From: a bacterium
GTDB lineage: Bacteria > Krumholzibacteriota > Krumholzibacteriia > LZORAL124-64-63
Direction: 5' to 3'
NCBI GenBank assembly: GCA_030635025.1
Contig: DAOVZQ010000145.1
Span: forward strand, 1-6,711
DNA length: 6,711 nucleotides
Both the position numbers and the translations under genes were made by a program. Of this stretch, positions 1 through 6,529 are shown piece after piece. Within the stretch, counting starts at the first letter, position 1, and each line of letters begins with the position of its first letter. The notes under the pieces were generated by a model that worked only from the letters and a program-made list of their open reading frames with translations, had not been told where the DNA came from and made no database searches.

Positions 1-431
1 AACCCGTCGTCGCGGATGTCGATTCGCAGTTCACCCGGATAGGGTGTTTCCTGCCAGGTCACCGTGGACGCGGGATCGACGGGTTGGATGAACAGGTAAT
101 CGCCGCTACGGCCCGTGCGTCGGCCCGAGCGCCAGACCAACACGCTGCCGGCCGCCTCGATCCGGATCGACTCACCCGCAGACAGCCGATCGACTCGACG
201 GCGCCCGGCCCCCTCCAGGATCAGGCACTCGCCGTCGAGGGTCAGGGTCAGGGCCTCGGCCTTGTTGACCAGGCCGATCCGCAGCAGACGGGGTCCGCCA
301 TCCTCGATCGCGCGACGCCGGTCTTCGACAGCCGGGGCATCGGTCCGTACGACCGGCCCCCGGTTGCGAGCGGCGCAACCTTCGAGCGATACCATAACGG
401 CCAGAAGCAGAAGCAGCGGCGCTACGCGCAT
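1..431 (-). CDS. SpoIID/LytB-like lipoprotein, N-terminal part (cut by window edge)
   Basis: The reading frame starts at ATG 431 and stays open to the left edge, giving 143 complete codons with no stop. The N-terminus is a lipoprotein signal: Met-Arg, a run of leucines (residues 6-10), then L-E-G-C with the lipidated Cys at residue 19. Glu at -2 of the lipobox is slightly unusual. After an Arg/Pro-rich linker, RIGL (51-54) begins a beta-rich segment. The visible part ends with YPGELRI (131-137) and the start of an acidic strand. That order matches the N-terminal region of SpoIID/LytB-domain proteins, in which a Y-x-G-x-L-x-[IV] strand precedes the catalytic core. The family includes the sporulation lytic transglycosylase SpoIID and the amidase enhancer LytB, both acting on peptidoglycan. 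The catalytic part lies outside the window, so function is inferred. The gene follows the peptidase stop by 20 nt with no terminator between them, so co-transcription is likely. I see no clear Shine-Dalgarno, and an in-frame TTG directly precedes the ATG. Confidence 0.68.
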   Translation of the reverse strand, partial: MRVAPLLLLLAVMVSLEGCAARNRGPVVRTDAPAVEDRRRAIEDGGPRLLRIGLVNKAEALTLTLDGECLILEGAGRRRVDRLSAGESIRIEAAGSVLVWRSGRRTGRSGDYLFIQPVDPASTVTWQETPYPGELRIDIRDDG

Positions 432-451
432 CAACGCAAAATATGAGGGTC

Positions 452-3400
452 TCAATGCATCATCACCAGACGTTGCATGTCGCTGGACACGCTGCCGGAC
501 GGGGTGGACAAGTCGACACGATAGAAATACACGCCGTTGGCCAGGTCGTCGCCCTGGTTGTCACGACCGTCCCAGGAGACTATCACACTTCCGTCACCCG
601 AGTAATCGGAAGCACGAACCTGTATTTCCCTGGCGATGTGACCCGCCACCGTGTAGATCAGGATCCGCCCGGGAGCATCGACTGCGTCCGTCTGGAACAG
701 GAATCGCGTGCCGCTGGATACGGGGTTGGGAAACGCCAGTAGGCACTCGATACCGTCCGCCGTAACGACGATCTCGTCGTCGAGGAGGATCTCGGTGTCG
801 AACCCGTCGACAGACAGGACAACCGAGGGCATACCACTCCCGGCCCCACGGGCCGTGAAGGCCAAGCTCATCGTGTGTTCGTCCACGCGCGCTACGGCGA
901 CACTCGACAACGTCACGTTGCGACCCGTCAGACCTAACACGGCATCCGGTTCAATGAAGGCGGCTGTAACCACATTGCCGGTGAACACCCAGTCCCCCTC
1001 ACCGGGCAAGACCGTCTCGCCGGCGACGAATATTTCGCCATCGTACATGAGCGTCACCGCCATGGGCAGGTCCACCGTGAGGGCGAAATGATTGCCGGCG
1101 CTTGCCGTATCGTAGACCTTGAAGGTAACGCTGTAGTCACGCGGCTCGACGGGCAGGGTCACGTCCCAGGCCGCGCGCTGGTCGTTGGTTGTGTCGGGTA
1201 TGGTTCCACCGACGGCCTGCGACGAGAGGTCCGCACCGTCCGATCCGGTCACCACGAGTCTGTCGACACCCGCTTCATCGAAAGCCCGGACTGTCAGGAG
1301 CAGCTCGTTGCCCGCATCGACGGCCGCCAGATCGGCTCCATCGTCCAGGAGATCTCCGTCGAGCCTCACTTCGGCTCTAGGCGGACCGGCGTCGATGACC
1401 ATCAGGGCATCGCCGAGCAGGGTGTACTGGGCCACTGCGCGACGGTACTTGTTGCTGGTCGGATTGTAGGCCAGGAAAGCGCCTTCGCCGGCCAGCAGGA
1501 TCTCTCCGATCAGCCAGCGGGAACGCTGTGCCTCACCGGTGATCTCACCTCGAGGCGTGTACTGGAGCATCTGCTCGAACTGCTTCTGCACCAGGACCGT
1601 ATTGGGGCTCAGGTACTCGAATCCCCCGCTGCCGTATGTGCCCACCGCACCGGCGCCGTCACGAAACAGGAACTTCTCACCGATGGACGGGACATCCTGG
1701 GGAGCGGTCTCATCCGAACCGTCCCGGGTCCAGGCCGTGAAGTGACAGCCCAATCCCACGAAGAACCACGGTCTGCCCGCGTTGTCCCAGTTGGCTGAAT
1801 CCGTGCGGTAATAGCTCGAGTTGGCAATGTCCTCCAAAATCTGCTCATGGGCGAGCAGATACTGGTTGGCGTGGCCCTGGTAATGGATGAGAGCCGCGCC
1901 CTGGTTGGCTTCCGCCAGGAGTACCGGCAACAGGTCGGTTTCCGTCATGTCCTCGAATACGTCCTGACGACGATCCTCGTCATGAGGCGGCGAGGAAGGC
2001 TCCAGATATTCGGAGAGATAGATACGAACGGCTTCGAATCCGTCATCGCCGAAACCCGTGGGACCGGCCAGCGCGAAAGTCTCCCAGTTGGAGGCGGCAA
2101 TCTCCTGGGTGTCCTCGAACAACTCATTGCTGCTTGCATAGGAGAGCCACGTGAAATCGGGGCCGTCCGACCATGCATCGTCGGCCACGATGATGGCGCG
2201 TTTTTTCCAATCGGCGGTGGCCGCCTCGTAGGTGATCACCTTGTCGACCATATTGGCCGCTTGTGCCGCCGAGTTGGCCGGGAAACGTCCGACGAGCATC
2301 TCGGCCGGAGACGGAGTGTCGTCGGGGTAGTCATTTCCCCCCGACGAGTTCACGAACCACTTGTCCGACGGCAACATCTCGTTATTCAGATCGTAGGCTT
2401 CCCAGCAATGAAGGTGTGTGGGCACCCAGTCGCGCTGGTTGTCGGGATCGTTCAGACCCTTCACGTTCTCGTTGGCGTCACCGAAGATCTGCAGGGTCCA
2501 GGTCCCCCACTCGGTCATGGCGATCGTGCAGAGACGTTTGATGGCCTCCGGGTTTTTCAGCCCGCCGCTGTACCAGTCGTAAACGGCGTGTATGTCCGCG
2601 ATGTGGATAGTCAGGGGAACGGGCGACGCCTCCCTGCGGTACTGTGCCCATCGTTCGGCTTCGGCACGGAAGGACGGATGGGTGATCACCAGGACGTCGG
2701 GCGATTCGATCACGTCCGCGGGATCGTCGGGATAGGTCACACGACTGGCCTTGAAATACTGGAATGTAGGCAGTGTGAAGACCGGATTGCCGGCGATCGC
2801 CAGGTAACGGCTTGCGGCGGATGCGGATTGATTGACCGTCAGCGAGAGGGTGGTCGTCTCACCAGCCTCCACCAGGTTGGCCCCCGATAGGGCCACGCTA
2901 CGGGGGATGCGGACATCACTCACATCGATCAGATGGATTTCGTCGCTCGTGAAGCCCGTCACCTCGAGGGATCGCTCGCCGGTTCCCGTCCCGCAATTGA
3001 ACTCCAGCACGTCATCCCGGGCCTGGAACGCCGCGTCATAGGTGAGTTCGTACCAGTCCAGATAGCCGAGATTGGTATTGTATATATTGTTGGCGAACCT
3101 GAGGTCCGAGCCGACAAGATCCTCGTTCAGGAGTGTATTGCCCGAATCGAAAGTCTCACCCACGTTGGTACAGACGACCGTGCCCAGGACGGTCTCGATA
3201 TCATCCCGCTTCAGTGAGATCTTGAAGGTCCTCGTACCCTCGGCATATCCCACGGCACCGACCTGTACGCGAGCCCCGGCCCCACCGATCAGGGGATTGA
3301 CGGGGTCGAGTCCGTACTCGACACCATTGGCATCGTAGGAGCCCCAGTAATTGCGGTCGGCCGTGTGGGACAAGGGGTAGGAACCATAGTGCGTATCTTC

Positions 3401-4669
3401 CTCGACATAGTCGACACGACGATAACTCGTCTCGGGGGCCCCCTGGGCGGCCGGCAACGTCAACGATTCCATACGCGCCCACGGCTCACCGTCCTCCGGA
3501 TCCGCGGCGGCCAGGTAATACATGTTCCCGTTGTTGACGGGATCGACGTTGCTCGGATTGTAGATCTCATGGGGATCGCCACTATCGTCGTAGTCGACAC
3601 CGTCGCGGGAAAAGGGACCGTCATCTCGGACACGGAGTCCATAGAAGACGAAGGCGTCCGAGCCGGTGAAATCGCCGCCGTTGCCCAGCATGAGGATCGG
3701 CACTTCGATCTCGTCATAGGGCGGATCCTGTTCGGGAACATACCGGCGTTGGTAGAGACGGATATGCGCCTCGGGAATACCGGACCCGTTCAGGAGACTC
3801 AAGTTGACCAGCTGTTGAGCTTCGATCACCACGGGGCCGGTCCTGGTGATCGGCAGTCGCACCTCGGGCGCAAGCAGCGCCTTCTGTGCGCTGTGCGACT
3901 TGTCGGTCACGCGTCCACCGGACACCTCGCGAGGCAGGGTCTTGAGCATATCGCCGTTGATGAAAAACGATGCGAAACGATTGTCCCGACGCTCCAGCTT
4001 TCCGGAAGGGGATGCCGCACCGACCTTGCGCTCGAAGCGGATGCGCCATTCGCCGGTGCGCAACAGGCGCCTGGCGCTACCGTCGGCTCCCGCTTGCAGC
4101 GGGCGCACGGTCACCGGCGCGATGCGGTGCCCGCGCCAAGTCACGACCTCCCCGATCACGAGCACGGGGCCGTCGATGGTCTTGCTCAGGGTGGCTGCCA
4201 GTTCTTCGGGTGAAGCCGCGGCTCTCCCGTTCCTTGGTGCGCCCCCCGGCAACACGTACTCGGCCGTGAGCAGATCCTCGCCAGTGGAGGGATCGGTCCG
4301 CACAACGGGCATGGGTCCCCTGAGCAATGCGCGTCCATCGAGTTGCACCCAGGTCTCATGGACGACATCGACCTCAAGCATGGCGCCCGGAGGCAAGACG
4401 ATCCAGGTGCCGTATGCGGGGACCTGGGGCGCCATCGGGGCGCCTCCGGTCACGAAGCCCTTCAATTGTGGCGTATATCGAGTAACGCCCAGATCCGACA
4501 GCTCGCGTGTCTCCCACTCCAGGTCGCCCGTATCCAGTCGCAGATGCAGACCGTCCGGGTTGCTGTCCACAACCCGCAAGGGTGGCGTCGCGAAGCAAAG
4601 ACTTGTCAGTAGCGATACCAACGAAAAGATCGCTAGCCCATACGCTGAAGCTCTCCGATTCCGGCCCAT
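452..4669 (-). CDS. secreted C25-family (gingipain/PorU-like) cysteine peptidase with C-terminal FlgD-Ig/T9SS-type sorting domain
   Basis: A 1405-aa exported multidomain protein. Residues 1-27 are a signal peptide (RNRR, hydrophobic core, cleavage predicted after CFA). Residues about 70-215 resemble the gingipain-type propeptide. Residues about 230-590 match the beta-rich region before the catalytic domain in PorU-like proteins. The C25 domain spans about 656-1095: PDVLVITHPSF (657-667) opens it, NPEAI (706-710) and IFGDA (728-732) follow, then VGRFPA (793-798) and KVITYE (810-815). The catalytic pair is His933 in HYQGHANQ and Cys975 in GLGCHFTAW, followed by SIGEKF and GAVGTYGSGG. Two Ig-like beta domains (about 1097-1200 and 1203-1302) precede a C-terminal domain (1308-1405) with AFPNP, WDGRDNQG and LANGVYFYRV, as in FlgD-Ig/type IX sorting domains. 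ATG 4669 is chosen because AGGAG lies 6 nt upstream and a signal peptide follows. The family cleaves proteins outside the cell; PorU is the type IX sortase. Substrate unknown: it could be a general secreted protease or a processing enzyme. Confidence 0.93.
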   Translation of the reverse strand: MGRNRRASAYGLAIFSLVSLLTSLCFATPPLRVVDSNPDGLHLRLDTGDLEWETRELSDLGVTRYTPQLKGFVTGGAPMAPQVPAYGTWIVLPPGAMLEVDVVHETWVQLDGRALLRGPMPVVRTDPSTGEDLLTAEYVLPGGAPRNGRAAASPEELAATLSKTIDGPVLVIGEVVTWRGHRIAPVTVRPLQAGADGSARRLLRTGEWRIRFERKVGAASPSGKLERRDNRFASFFINGDMLKTLPREVSGGRVTDKSHSAQKALLAPEVRLPITRTGPVVIEAQQLVNLSLLNGSGIPEAHIRLYQRRYVPEQDPPYDEIEVPILMLGNGGDFTGSDAFVFYGLRVRDDGPFSRDGVDYDDSGDPHEIYNPSNVDPVNNGNMYYLAAADPEDGEPWARMESLTLPAAQGAPETSYRRVDYVEEDTHYGSYPLSHTADRNYWGSYDANGVEYGLDPVNPLIGGAGARVQVGAVGYAEGTRTFKISLKRDDIETVLGTVVCTNVGETFDSGNTLLNEDLVGSDLRFANNIYNTNLGYLDWYELTYDAAFQARDDVLEFNCGTGTGERSLEVTGFTSDEIHLIDVSDVRIPRSVALSGANLVEAGETTTLSLTVNQSASAASRYLAIAGNPVFTLPTFQYFKASRVTYPDDPADVIESPDVLVITHPSFRAEAERWAQYRREASPVPLTIHIADIHAVYDWYSGGLKNPEAIKRLCTIAMTEWGTWTLQIFGDANENVKGLNDPDNQRDWVPTHLHCWEAYDLNNEMLPSDKWFVNSSGGNDYPDDTPSPAEMLVGRFPANSAAQAANMVDKVITYEAATADWKKRAIIVADDAWSDGPDFTWLSYASSNELFEDTQEIAASNWETFALAGPTGFGDDGFEAVRIYLSEYLEPSSPPHDEDRRQDVFEDMTETDLLPVLLAEANQGAALIHYQGHANQYLLAHEQILEDIANSSYYRTDSANWDNAGRPWFFVGLGCHFTAWTRDGSDETAPQDVPSIGEKFLFRDGAGAVGTYGSGGFEYLSPNTVLVQKQFEQMLQYTPRGEITGEAQRSRWLIGEILLAGEGAFLAYNPTSNKYRRAVAQYTLLGDALMVIDAGPPRAEVRLDGDLLDDGADLAAVDAGNELLLTVRAFDEAGVDRLVVTGSDGADLSSQAVGGTIPDTTNDQRAAWDVTLPVEPRDYSVTFKVYDTASAGNHFALTVDLPMAVTLMYDGEIFVAGETVLPGEGDWVFTGNVVTAAFIEPDAVLGLTGRNVTLSSVAVARVDEHTMSLAFTARGAGSGMPSVVLSVDGFDTEILLDDEIVVTADGIECLLAFPNPVSSGTRFLFQTDAVDAPGRILIYTVAGHIAREIQVRASDYSGDGSVIVSWDGRDNQGDDLANGVYFYRVDLSTPSGSVSSDMQRLVMMH

Positions 4670-4675
4670 GCCGTA

Positions 4676-4680
4676 CTCCT
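4676..4680 (-). promoter_or_regulatory. ribosome binding site of the C25 peptidase gene
   Basis: AGGAG on the minus strand ends 6 nt before ATG 4669. This fixes the start of the peptidase gene at that codon. Confidence 0.8.
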
Positions 4681-4699
4681 ATCCAGGGGCTGATAAGTT

Positions 4700-4742
4700 A
4701 CCGACGTCACCTGTTCGGATCCTGCGGCAACAGCCTGTCGGT
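4700..4742 (-). other. possible stem-loop in the peptidase mRNA leader
   Basis: Two nested inverted repeats lie in the roughly 99-nt leader: ACCGAC at 4700-4705 with GTCGGT at 4737-4742 (6 bp), and CTGTT at 4711-4715 with AACAG at 4729-4733 (5 bp), separated by internal loops. The terminal loop contains the palindrome GGATCC. I recognise no known riboswitch here. The pairing is short and could be chance. Confidence 0.3.
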
Positions 4743-4774
4743 TGGGATGATAGCTCAGGGGGAAAGCTCACTAC

Positions 4775-4803
4775 AGTATAGGCGTATCCGCGGTGTCGGT
4801 CAA
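4775..4803 (-). promoter_or_regulatory. sigma-70-type promoter of the peptidase-SpoIID operon
   Basis: On the minus strand, TTGACC (4803-4798) and TATACT (4780-4775) are separated by exactly 17 bp. Each hexamer differs from consensus at one position. The predicted start near 4768 gives a leader of about 99 nt. The promoter lies just downstream of the terminator of the 200-aa gene, as expected for a new transcription unit. The motif is read by eye and assumes a canonical housekeeping sigma factor, which need not hold in every FCB-type lineage. Confidence 0.62.
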
Positions 4804-4827
4804 CGGACACGCAGACCGTCAGGCACG

Positions 4828-4854
4828 AAAAAGGGGCGGGATTGCTCCCGCCCC
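4828..4854 (-). terminator. intrinsic terminator of the 200-aa secreted protein gene
   Basis: GGGGCGGGA (4833-4841) and TCCCGCCCC (4846-4854) form a 9-bp GC-rich stem with a 4-nt loop. On the minus strand it is followed at once by five T (4832-4828). It begins 21 nt after the TAG of the 200-aa gene. There is no T-run on the plus side, so it acts on minus-strand transcripts only. Confidence 0.9.
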
Positions 4855-4875
4855 CGAATCGATACCGAAGCCTAG

Positions 4876-5478
4876 CTACTTGTACAGGCTCTTCACTTCA
4901 CCCCAGGTGGAGTCAGTCTCTTCAGTAATCGTGCAGTCGCCACCGTCGGGGTTGACGATGAACACGGGAACCAGGGGACCGCCGGTGCTGGTCACGCAAG
5001 GATTGAGAAAGCCGGGGGTGTGAGAATACACCGGGCCATCGTAACCGCTGGTGGAGCCGGGGACGCCCCGAACAAAGATCTCGATGGGAGAGCTGGCGTC
5101 GCCCTCCGTCATGGAGATCGACATCAGAACGATGTTACCGACCGCGTTCTGCTGGATCGGAGTGGCTCCGTTACCAACAATGTAATTGGGGGGAGTGTCG
5201 ACATTCAGACCGTTACCCAGGATCTCCCAAGAGCCGAAGTACAGTCCCGCGGACACGATTTCAACCTGGGCTTCCCAAGCGGCAACCTGGGATTCGGTGG
5301 GACCGGCGATCAGTAGGTACAGATTCACTGCCACGTACTGGTCGAGCGCGGTACAGACTTCCAGTAGACCCGTCGCCTCGGCGTCCATGTAGACACCCAT
5401 GCTGTTCGGAGCCGGATAAGCCAAGGCCCCGGTCGCGATCAAACTAGTCATGCACAAGACGATTATCATCTTCTTCAT
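4876..5478 (-). CDS. small secreted protein with C-terminal TWGxVKxLY tail (200 aa)
   Basis: I do not recognise a named family. The start is taken as ATG 5478, because it opens a clear signal peptide (MKKMIIVLCM, hydrophobic core, cleavage after GALA at residue 20) and has purine-rich sites upstream. An ATG 54 nt further up would add a non-hydrophobic extension and is less likely. The mature part of about 180 residues is polar and beta-prone, with no membrane segment. It shares with the 204-aa neighbour, in the same order: MGVYMD (27-32), AWEAQVEI (67-74), NYIVG (98-102), VPGSTS (139-144), and the tail GGDC (179-182) to TWGEVKSLYK (191-200). Three cysteines (42, 161, 182) are at matching places in both. 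A beta-sandwich of the cohesin or carbohydrate-binding kind is possible but only a guess. The gene has its own promoter, a long leader and a terminator, so it is probably transcribed alone. Confidence 0.85.
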   Translation of the reverse strand: MKKMIIVLCMTSLIATGALAYPAPNSMGVYMDAEATGLLEVCTALDQYVAVNLYLLIAGPTESQVAAWEAQVEIVSAGLYFGSWEILGNGLNVDTPPNYIVGNGATPIQQNAVGNIVLMSISMTEGDASSPIEIFVRGVPGSTSGYDGPVYSHTPGFLNPCVTSTGGPLVPVFIVNPDGGDCTITEETDSTWGEVKSLYK

Positions 5479-5481
5479 CGT

Positions 5482-5494
5482 TCCTGTCCCCTTT
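5482..5494 (-). promoter_or_regulatory. ribosome binding region of the 200-aa gene
   Basis: The purine tract AAAGGGGACAGGA ends 3 nt before ATG 5478. GGGGA (5491-5487) has an 8-nt spacing, and AGGA (5485-5482) has a short 3-nt spacing, so the first is the better candidate. It supports starting at 5478 rather than 5532. Confidence 0.6.
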
Positions 5495-5569
5495 CCCTGG
5501 GTCTCGGTTAGCAATGATCCGCCGTAATCCAATGGTCAACGATCAATCGACGGCCAGTACTTTAGAATT

Positions 5570-5634
5570 GCCACCTGACAAACTCATTCTCGGACGAGCG
5601 GCCCAATTGGAGCGCCTCCCTGCGGGCAGGTGGC
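5570..5634 (-). promoter_or_regulatory. structured 5' leader element of the 200-aa gene
   Basis: In the predicted leader, GCCACCTG (5634-5627) is the exact complement of CAGGTGGC (5577-5570), so 8 bp can close a 65-nt element. Inside it, GGAG/CTCC (5609-5612 with 5616-5619, 3-nt loop) can form a small hairpin, and CCAATTGG (5603-5610) is a palindrome. The CCTG of the closing stem can instead pair locally with CAGG (5619-5622 with 5627-5630, 4-nt loop), so two exclusive folds are possible. The element lies between the promoter and the start codon. It matches no riboswitch class that I know. A regulatory role is inferred. Confidence 0.4.
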
Positions 5635-5658
5635 TATGGCCGAGCGTTCAGGTGTATC

Positions 5659-5687
5659 AATATCCGCGTAAACGCTTTCTCTGTCAA
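5659..5687 (-). promoter_or_regulatory. sigma-70-type promoter of the 200-aa gene
   Basis: A perfect TTGACA (5687-5682) is followed after 17 bp by GATATT (5664-5659), which matches the -10 consensus at four of six positions, including A2 and the final T. Transcription would begin near 5652 and leave a leader of about 170 nt before ATG 5478. It sits downstream of the terminator of the preceding gene. I saw no better match closer to the start codon. Confidence 0.6.
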
Positions 5688-5743
5688 GACGCATTGTCCA
5701 GCAAAGAGAGTCCCTCGTCTACACACAAATATGAATGGGGGAC

Positions 5744-5774
5744 AAAAAACGAGGAGCGCCCCTGAGGGCGCTCC
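5744..5774 (-). terminator. intrinsic terminator of the 204-aa secreted protein gene
   Basis: GGAGCGCCC (5753-5761) and GGGCGCTCC (5766-5774) make a 9-bp stem with a 4-nt loop. On the minus strand it is followed by TCG and six T (5749-5744). It begins 40 nt after the TAG of the 204-aa gene, separating that gene from the 200-aa gene. The rest of the 336-bp gap between these two genes (5479-5814) holds the promoter and leader listed here. I see no other gene in it. Confidence 0.92.
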
Positions 5775-5814
5775 CGTCTGCGGTCGGAAACCGCTTATCG
5801 AACAGGATCAGAGC

Positions 5815-6429
5815 CTAGTACAGCGTTTTCACGTCGCCCCAGGTCATGTCCTCGTTAGCAACGGTGAAACAGTTCTCGCCACCATTGATCCAGGCACTGG
5901 CGGTATTCCAGGTACCGAAAATCGGCTGGCAAGCAGTCGGGAAACCGACCGCGGCCGAGTAGCCGCCACCATCCGCGAAGCTCGTCGAGCCCGGAACCCG
6001 GGCAACGGCGAACGTTCCGTACGGTCCCACTTCAATACCTAGATACGAAAGGGTAATCGAGGCCAACACCGTGGCAGTACCAGTGAACGCCAGAGGCGGA
6101 AGCGTGGTACCGACGATGTACTCGTTACCCGTACCGAAGTTCTGGGCACCCGTGGTCAGCGTCCAGCCCGTGGGGATGGCAACAGTGGGGTTCCCTTCCA
6201 CGATCAATTTAGCTTCCCAGGCCAGAATGGACGGCTCCGAAACCGACTGGTTCGTTACCATCAGATAAACCGTGATGGGCTGGTAGGCACCAGTGGTCTC
6301 AATACAGAACGACGTGGCGCCTGTATCAAAGTAGATGCCCATTCCATCAGGATCAGGATCGATCTGAGCGATGGCAAGGCTGCTGAATGCAAAGACGGCC
6401 ATCACCGAAAAAACTAACATCTTCTTCAT
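5815..6429 (-). CDS. small secreted protein with C-terminal TWGxVKxLY tail (204 aa)
   Basis: A paralogue of the 200-aa protein; I know no named family. ATG 6429 is chosen because AAGGAG lies 7 nt upstream and the first 21 residues form a signal peptide (MKKMLVFSVM, hydrophobic core, cleavage after SLAIA). The open frame extends up to 6510, but that part is Arg-rich and would bury the signal. Shared blocks with the neighbour are MGIYFD (30-35), AWEAKLIVEG (70-79), EYIVG (103-107), VPGSTS (145-150), GGENC (183-187) and TWGDVKTLY (196-204). Cysteines 42, 167 and 187 match those of the neighbour. Identity elsewhere is low, so the duplication is old. The protein ends at Tyr, whereas the 200-aa copy adds a Lys. 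It is probably exported across the inner membrane and stays soluble or surface-attached, as there is no anchor segment. A terminator follows. I found no convincing promoter in the 121-bp gap upstream, so read-through from the upstream gene is possible. Confidence 0.87.
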   Translation of the reverse strand: MKKMLVFSVMAVFAFSSLAIAQIDPDPDGMGIYFDTGATSFCIETTGAYQPITVYLMVTNQSVSEPSILAWEAKLIVEGNPTVAIPTGWTLTTGAQNFGTGNEYIVGTTLPPLAFTGTATVLASITLSYLGIEVGPYGTFAVARVPGSTSFADGGGYSAAVGFPTACQPIFGTWNTASAWINGGENCFTVANEDMTWGDVKTLY

Positions 6430-6436
6430 GTTGCGT

Positions 6437-6442
6437 CTCCTT
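6437..6442 (-). promoter_or_regulatory. strong ribosome binding site of the 204-aa gene
   Basis: AAGGAG on the minus strand lies 7 nt before ATG 6429. It sits in an A/C-rich stretch with little pairing potential, which suggests efficient translation and fixes the start. Confidence 0.85.
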
Positions 6443-6477
6443 GTTGTTGTTCTTTTGACTCGCGAACAGGGTGTTTC

Positions 6478-6506
6478 CGTTCCGCGGCCCCGCGGGCCGC
6501 GGAACG
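6478..6506 (-). repeat. perfect 13-bp GC-rich inverted repeat upstream of the 204-aa gene
   Basis: CGTTCCGCGGCCC (6478-6490) and GGGCCGCGGAACG (6494-6506) are exact complements around a 3-nt loop. The RNA hairpin would be very stable. No T-run follows on either strand, so it is not a standard intrinsic terminator. It lies 48 nt before ATG 6429, just outside the ribosome binding region. It could be an RNA-stability or processing hairpin, a partial transcription block, or a protein-binding palindrome in DNA. Confidence 0.85.
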
Positions 6507-6529
6507 TCAATCACCAGTTCGTTGTCCAG

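Noticed and set aside
1847..2890. Long open frame on the plus strand (347 codons), with others at 3365-4213 and 3846-4781
   Set aside because: They lie antisense to the C25 peptidase, whose frame has a clear family match. Their products are low-complexity text typical of the complement of GC-rich coding sequence, with no domain.
4681..4768. Peptidase leader as a cyclic-di-GMP or other known riboswitch
   Set aside because: The conserved core sequences of the classes I know are absent; only short nested pairings are visible.
5479..5532. Upstream ATG at 5532 as the start of the 200-aa gene
   Set aside because: It would place 18 polar residues before a complete signal peptide, and the purine-rich ribosome site fits ATG 5478.
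5514..5765. Plus-strand open frame of 83 codons in the gap between the two small genes
   Set aside because: It crosses the promoter, structured leader and terminator of minus-strand genes, has no recognisable domain, and lacks a good ribosome binding site.
6478..6506. The 13-bp palindrome read as an intrinsic terminator
   Set aside because: No T-run follows the stem on either strand, unlike the two real terminators in the window.
6430..6510. Upstream ATG at 6510 as the start of the 204-aa gene
   Set aside because: The extension is Arg-rich, reads through the palindrome, and precedes a strong AAGGAG and signal peptide at 6429.
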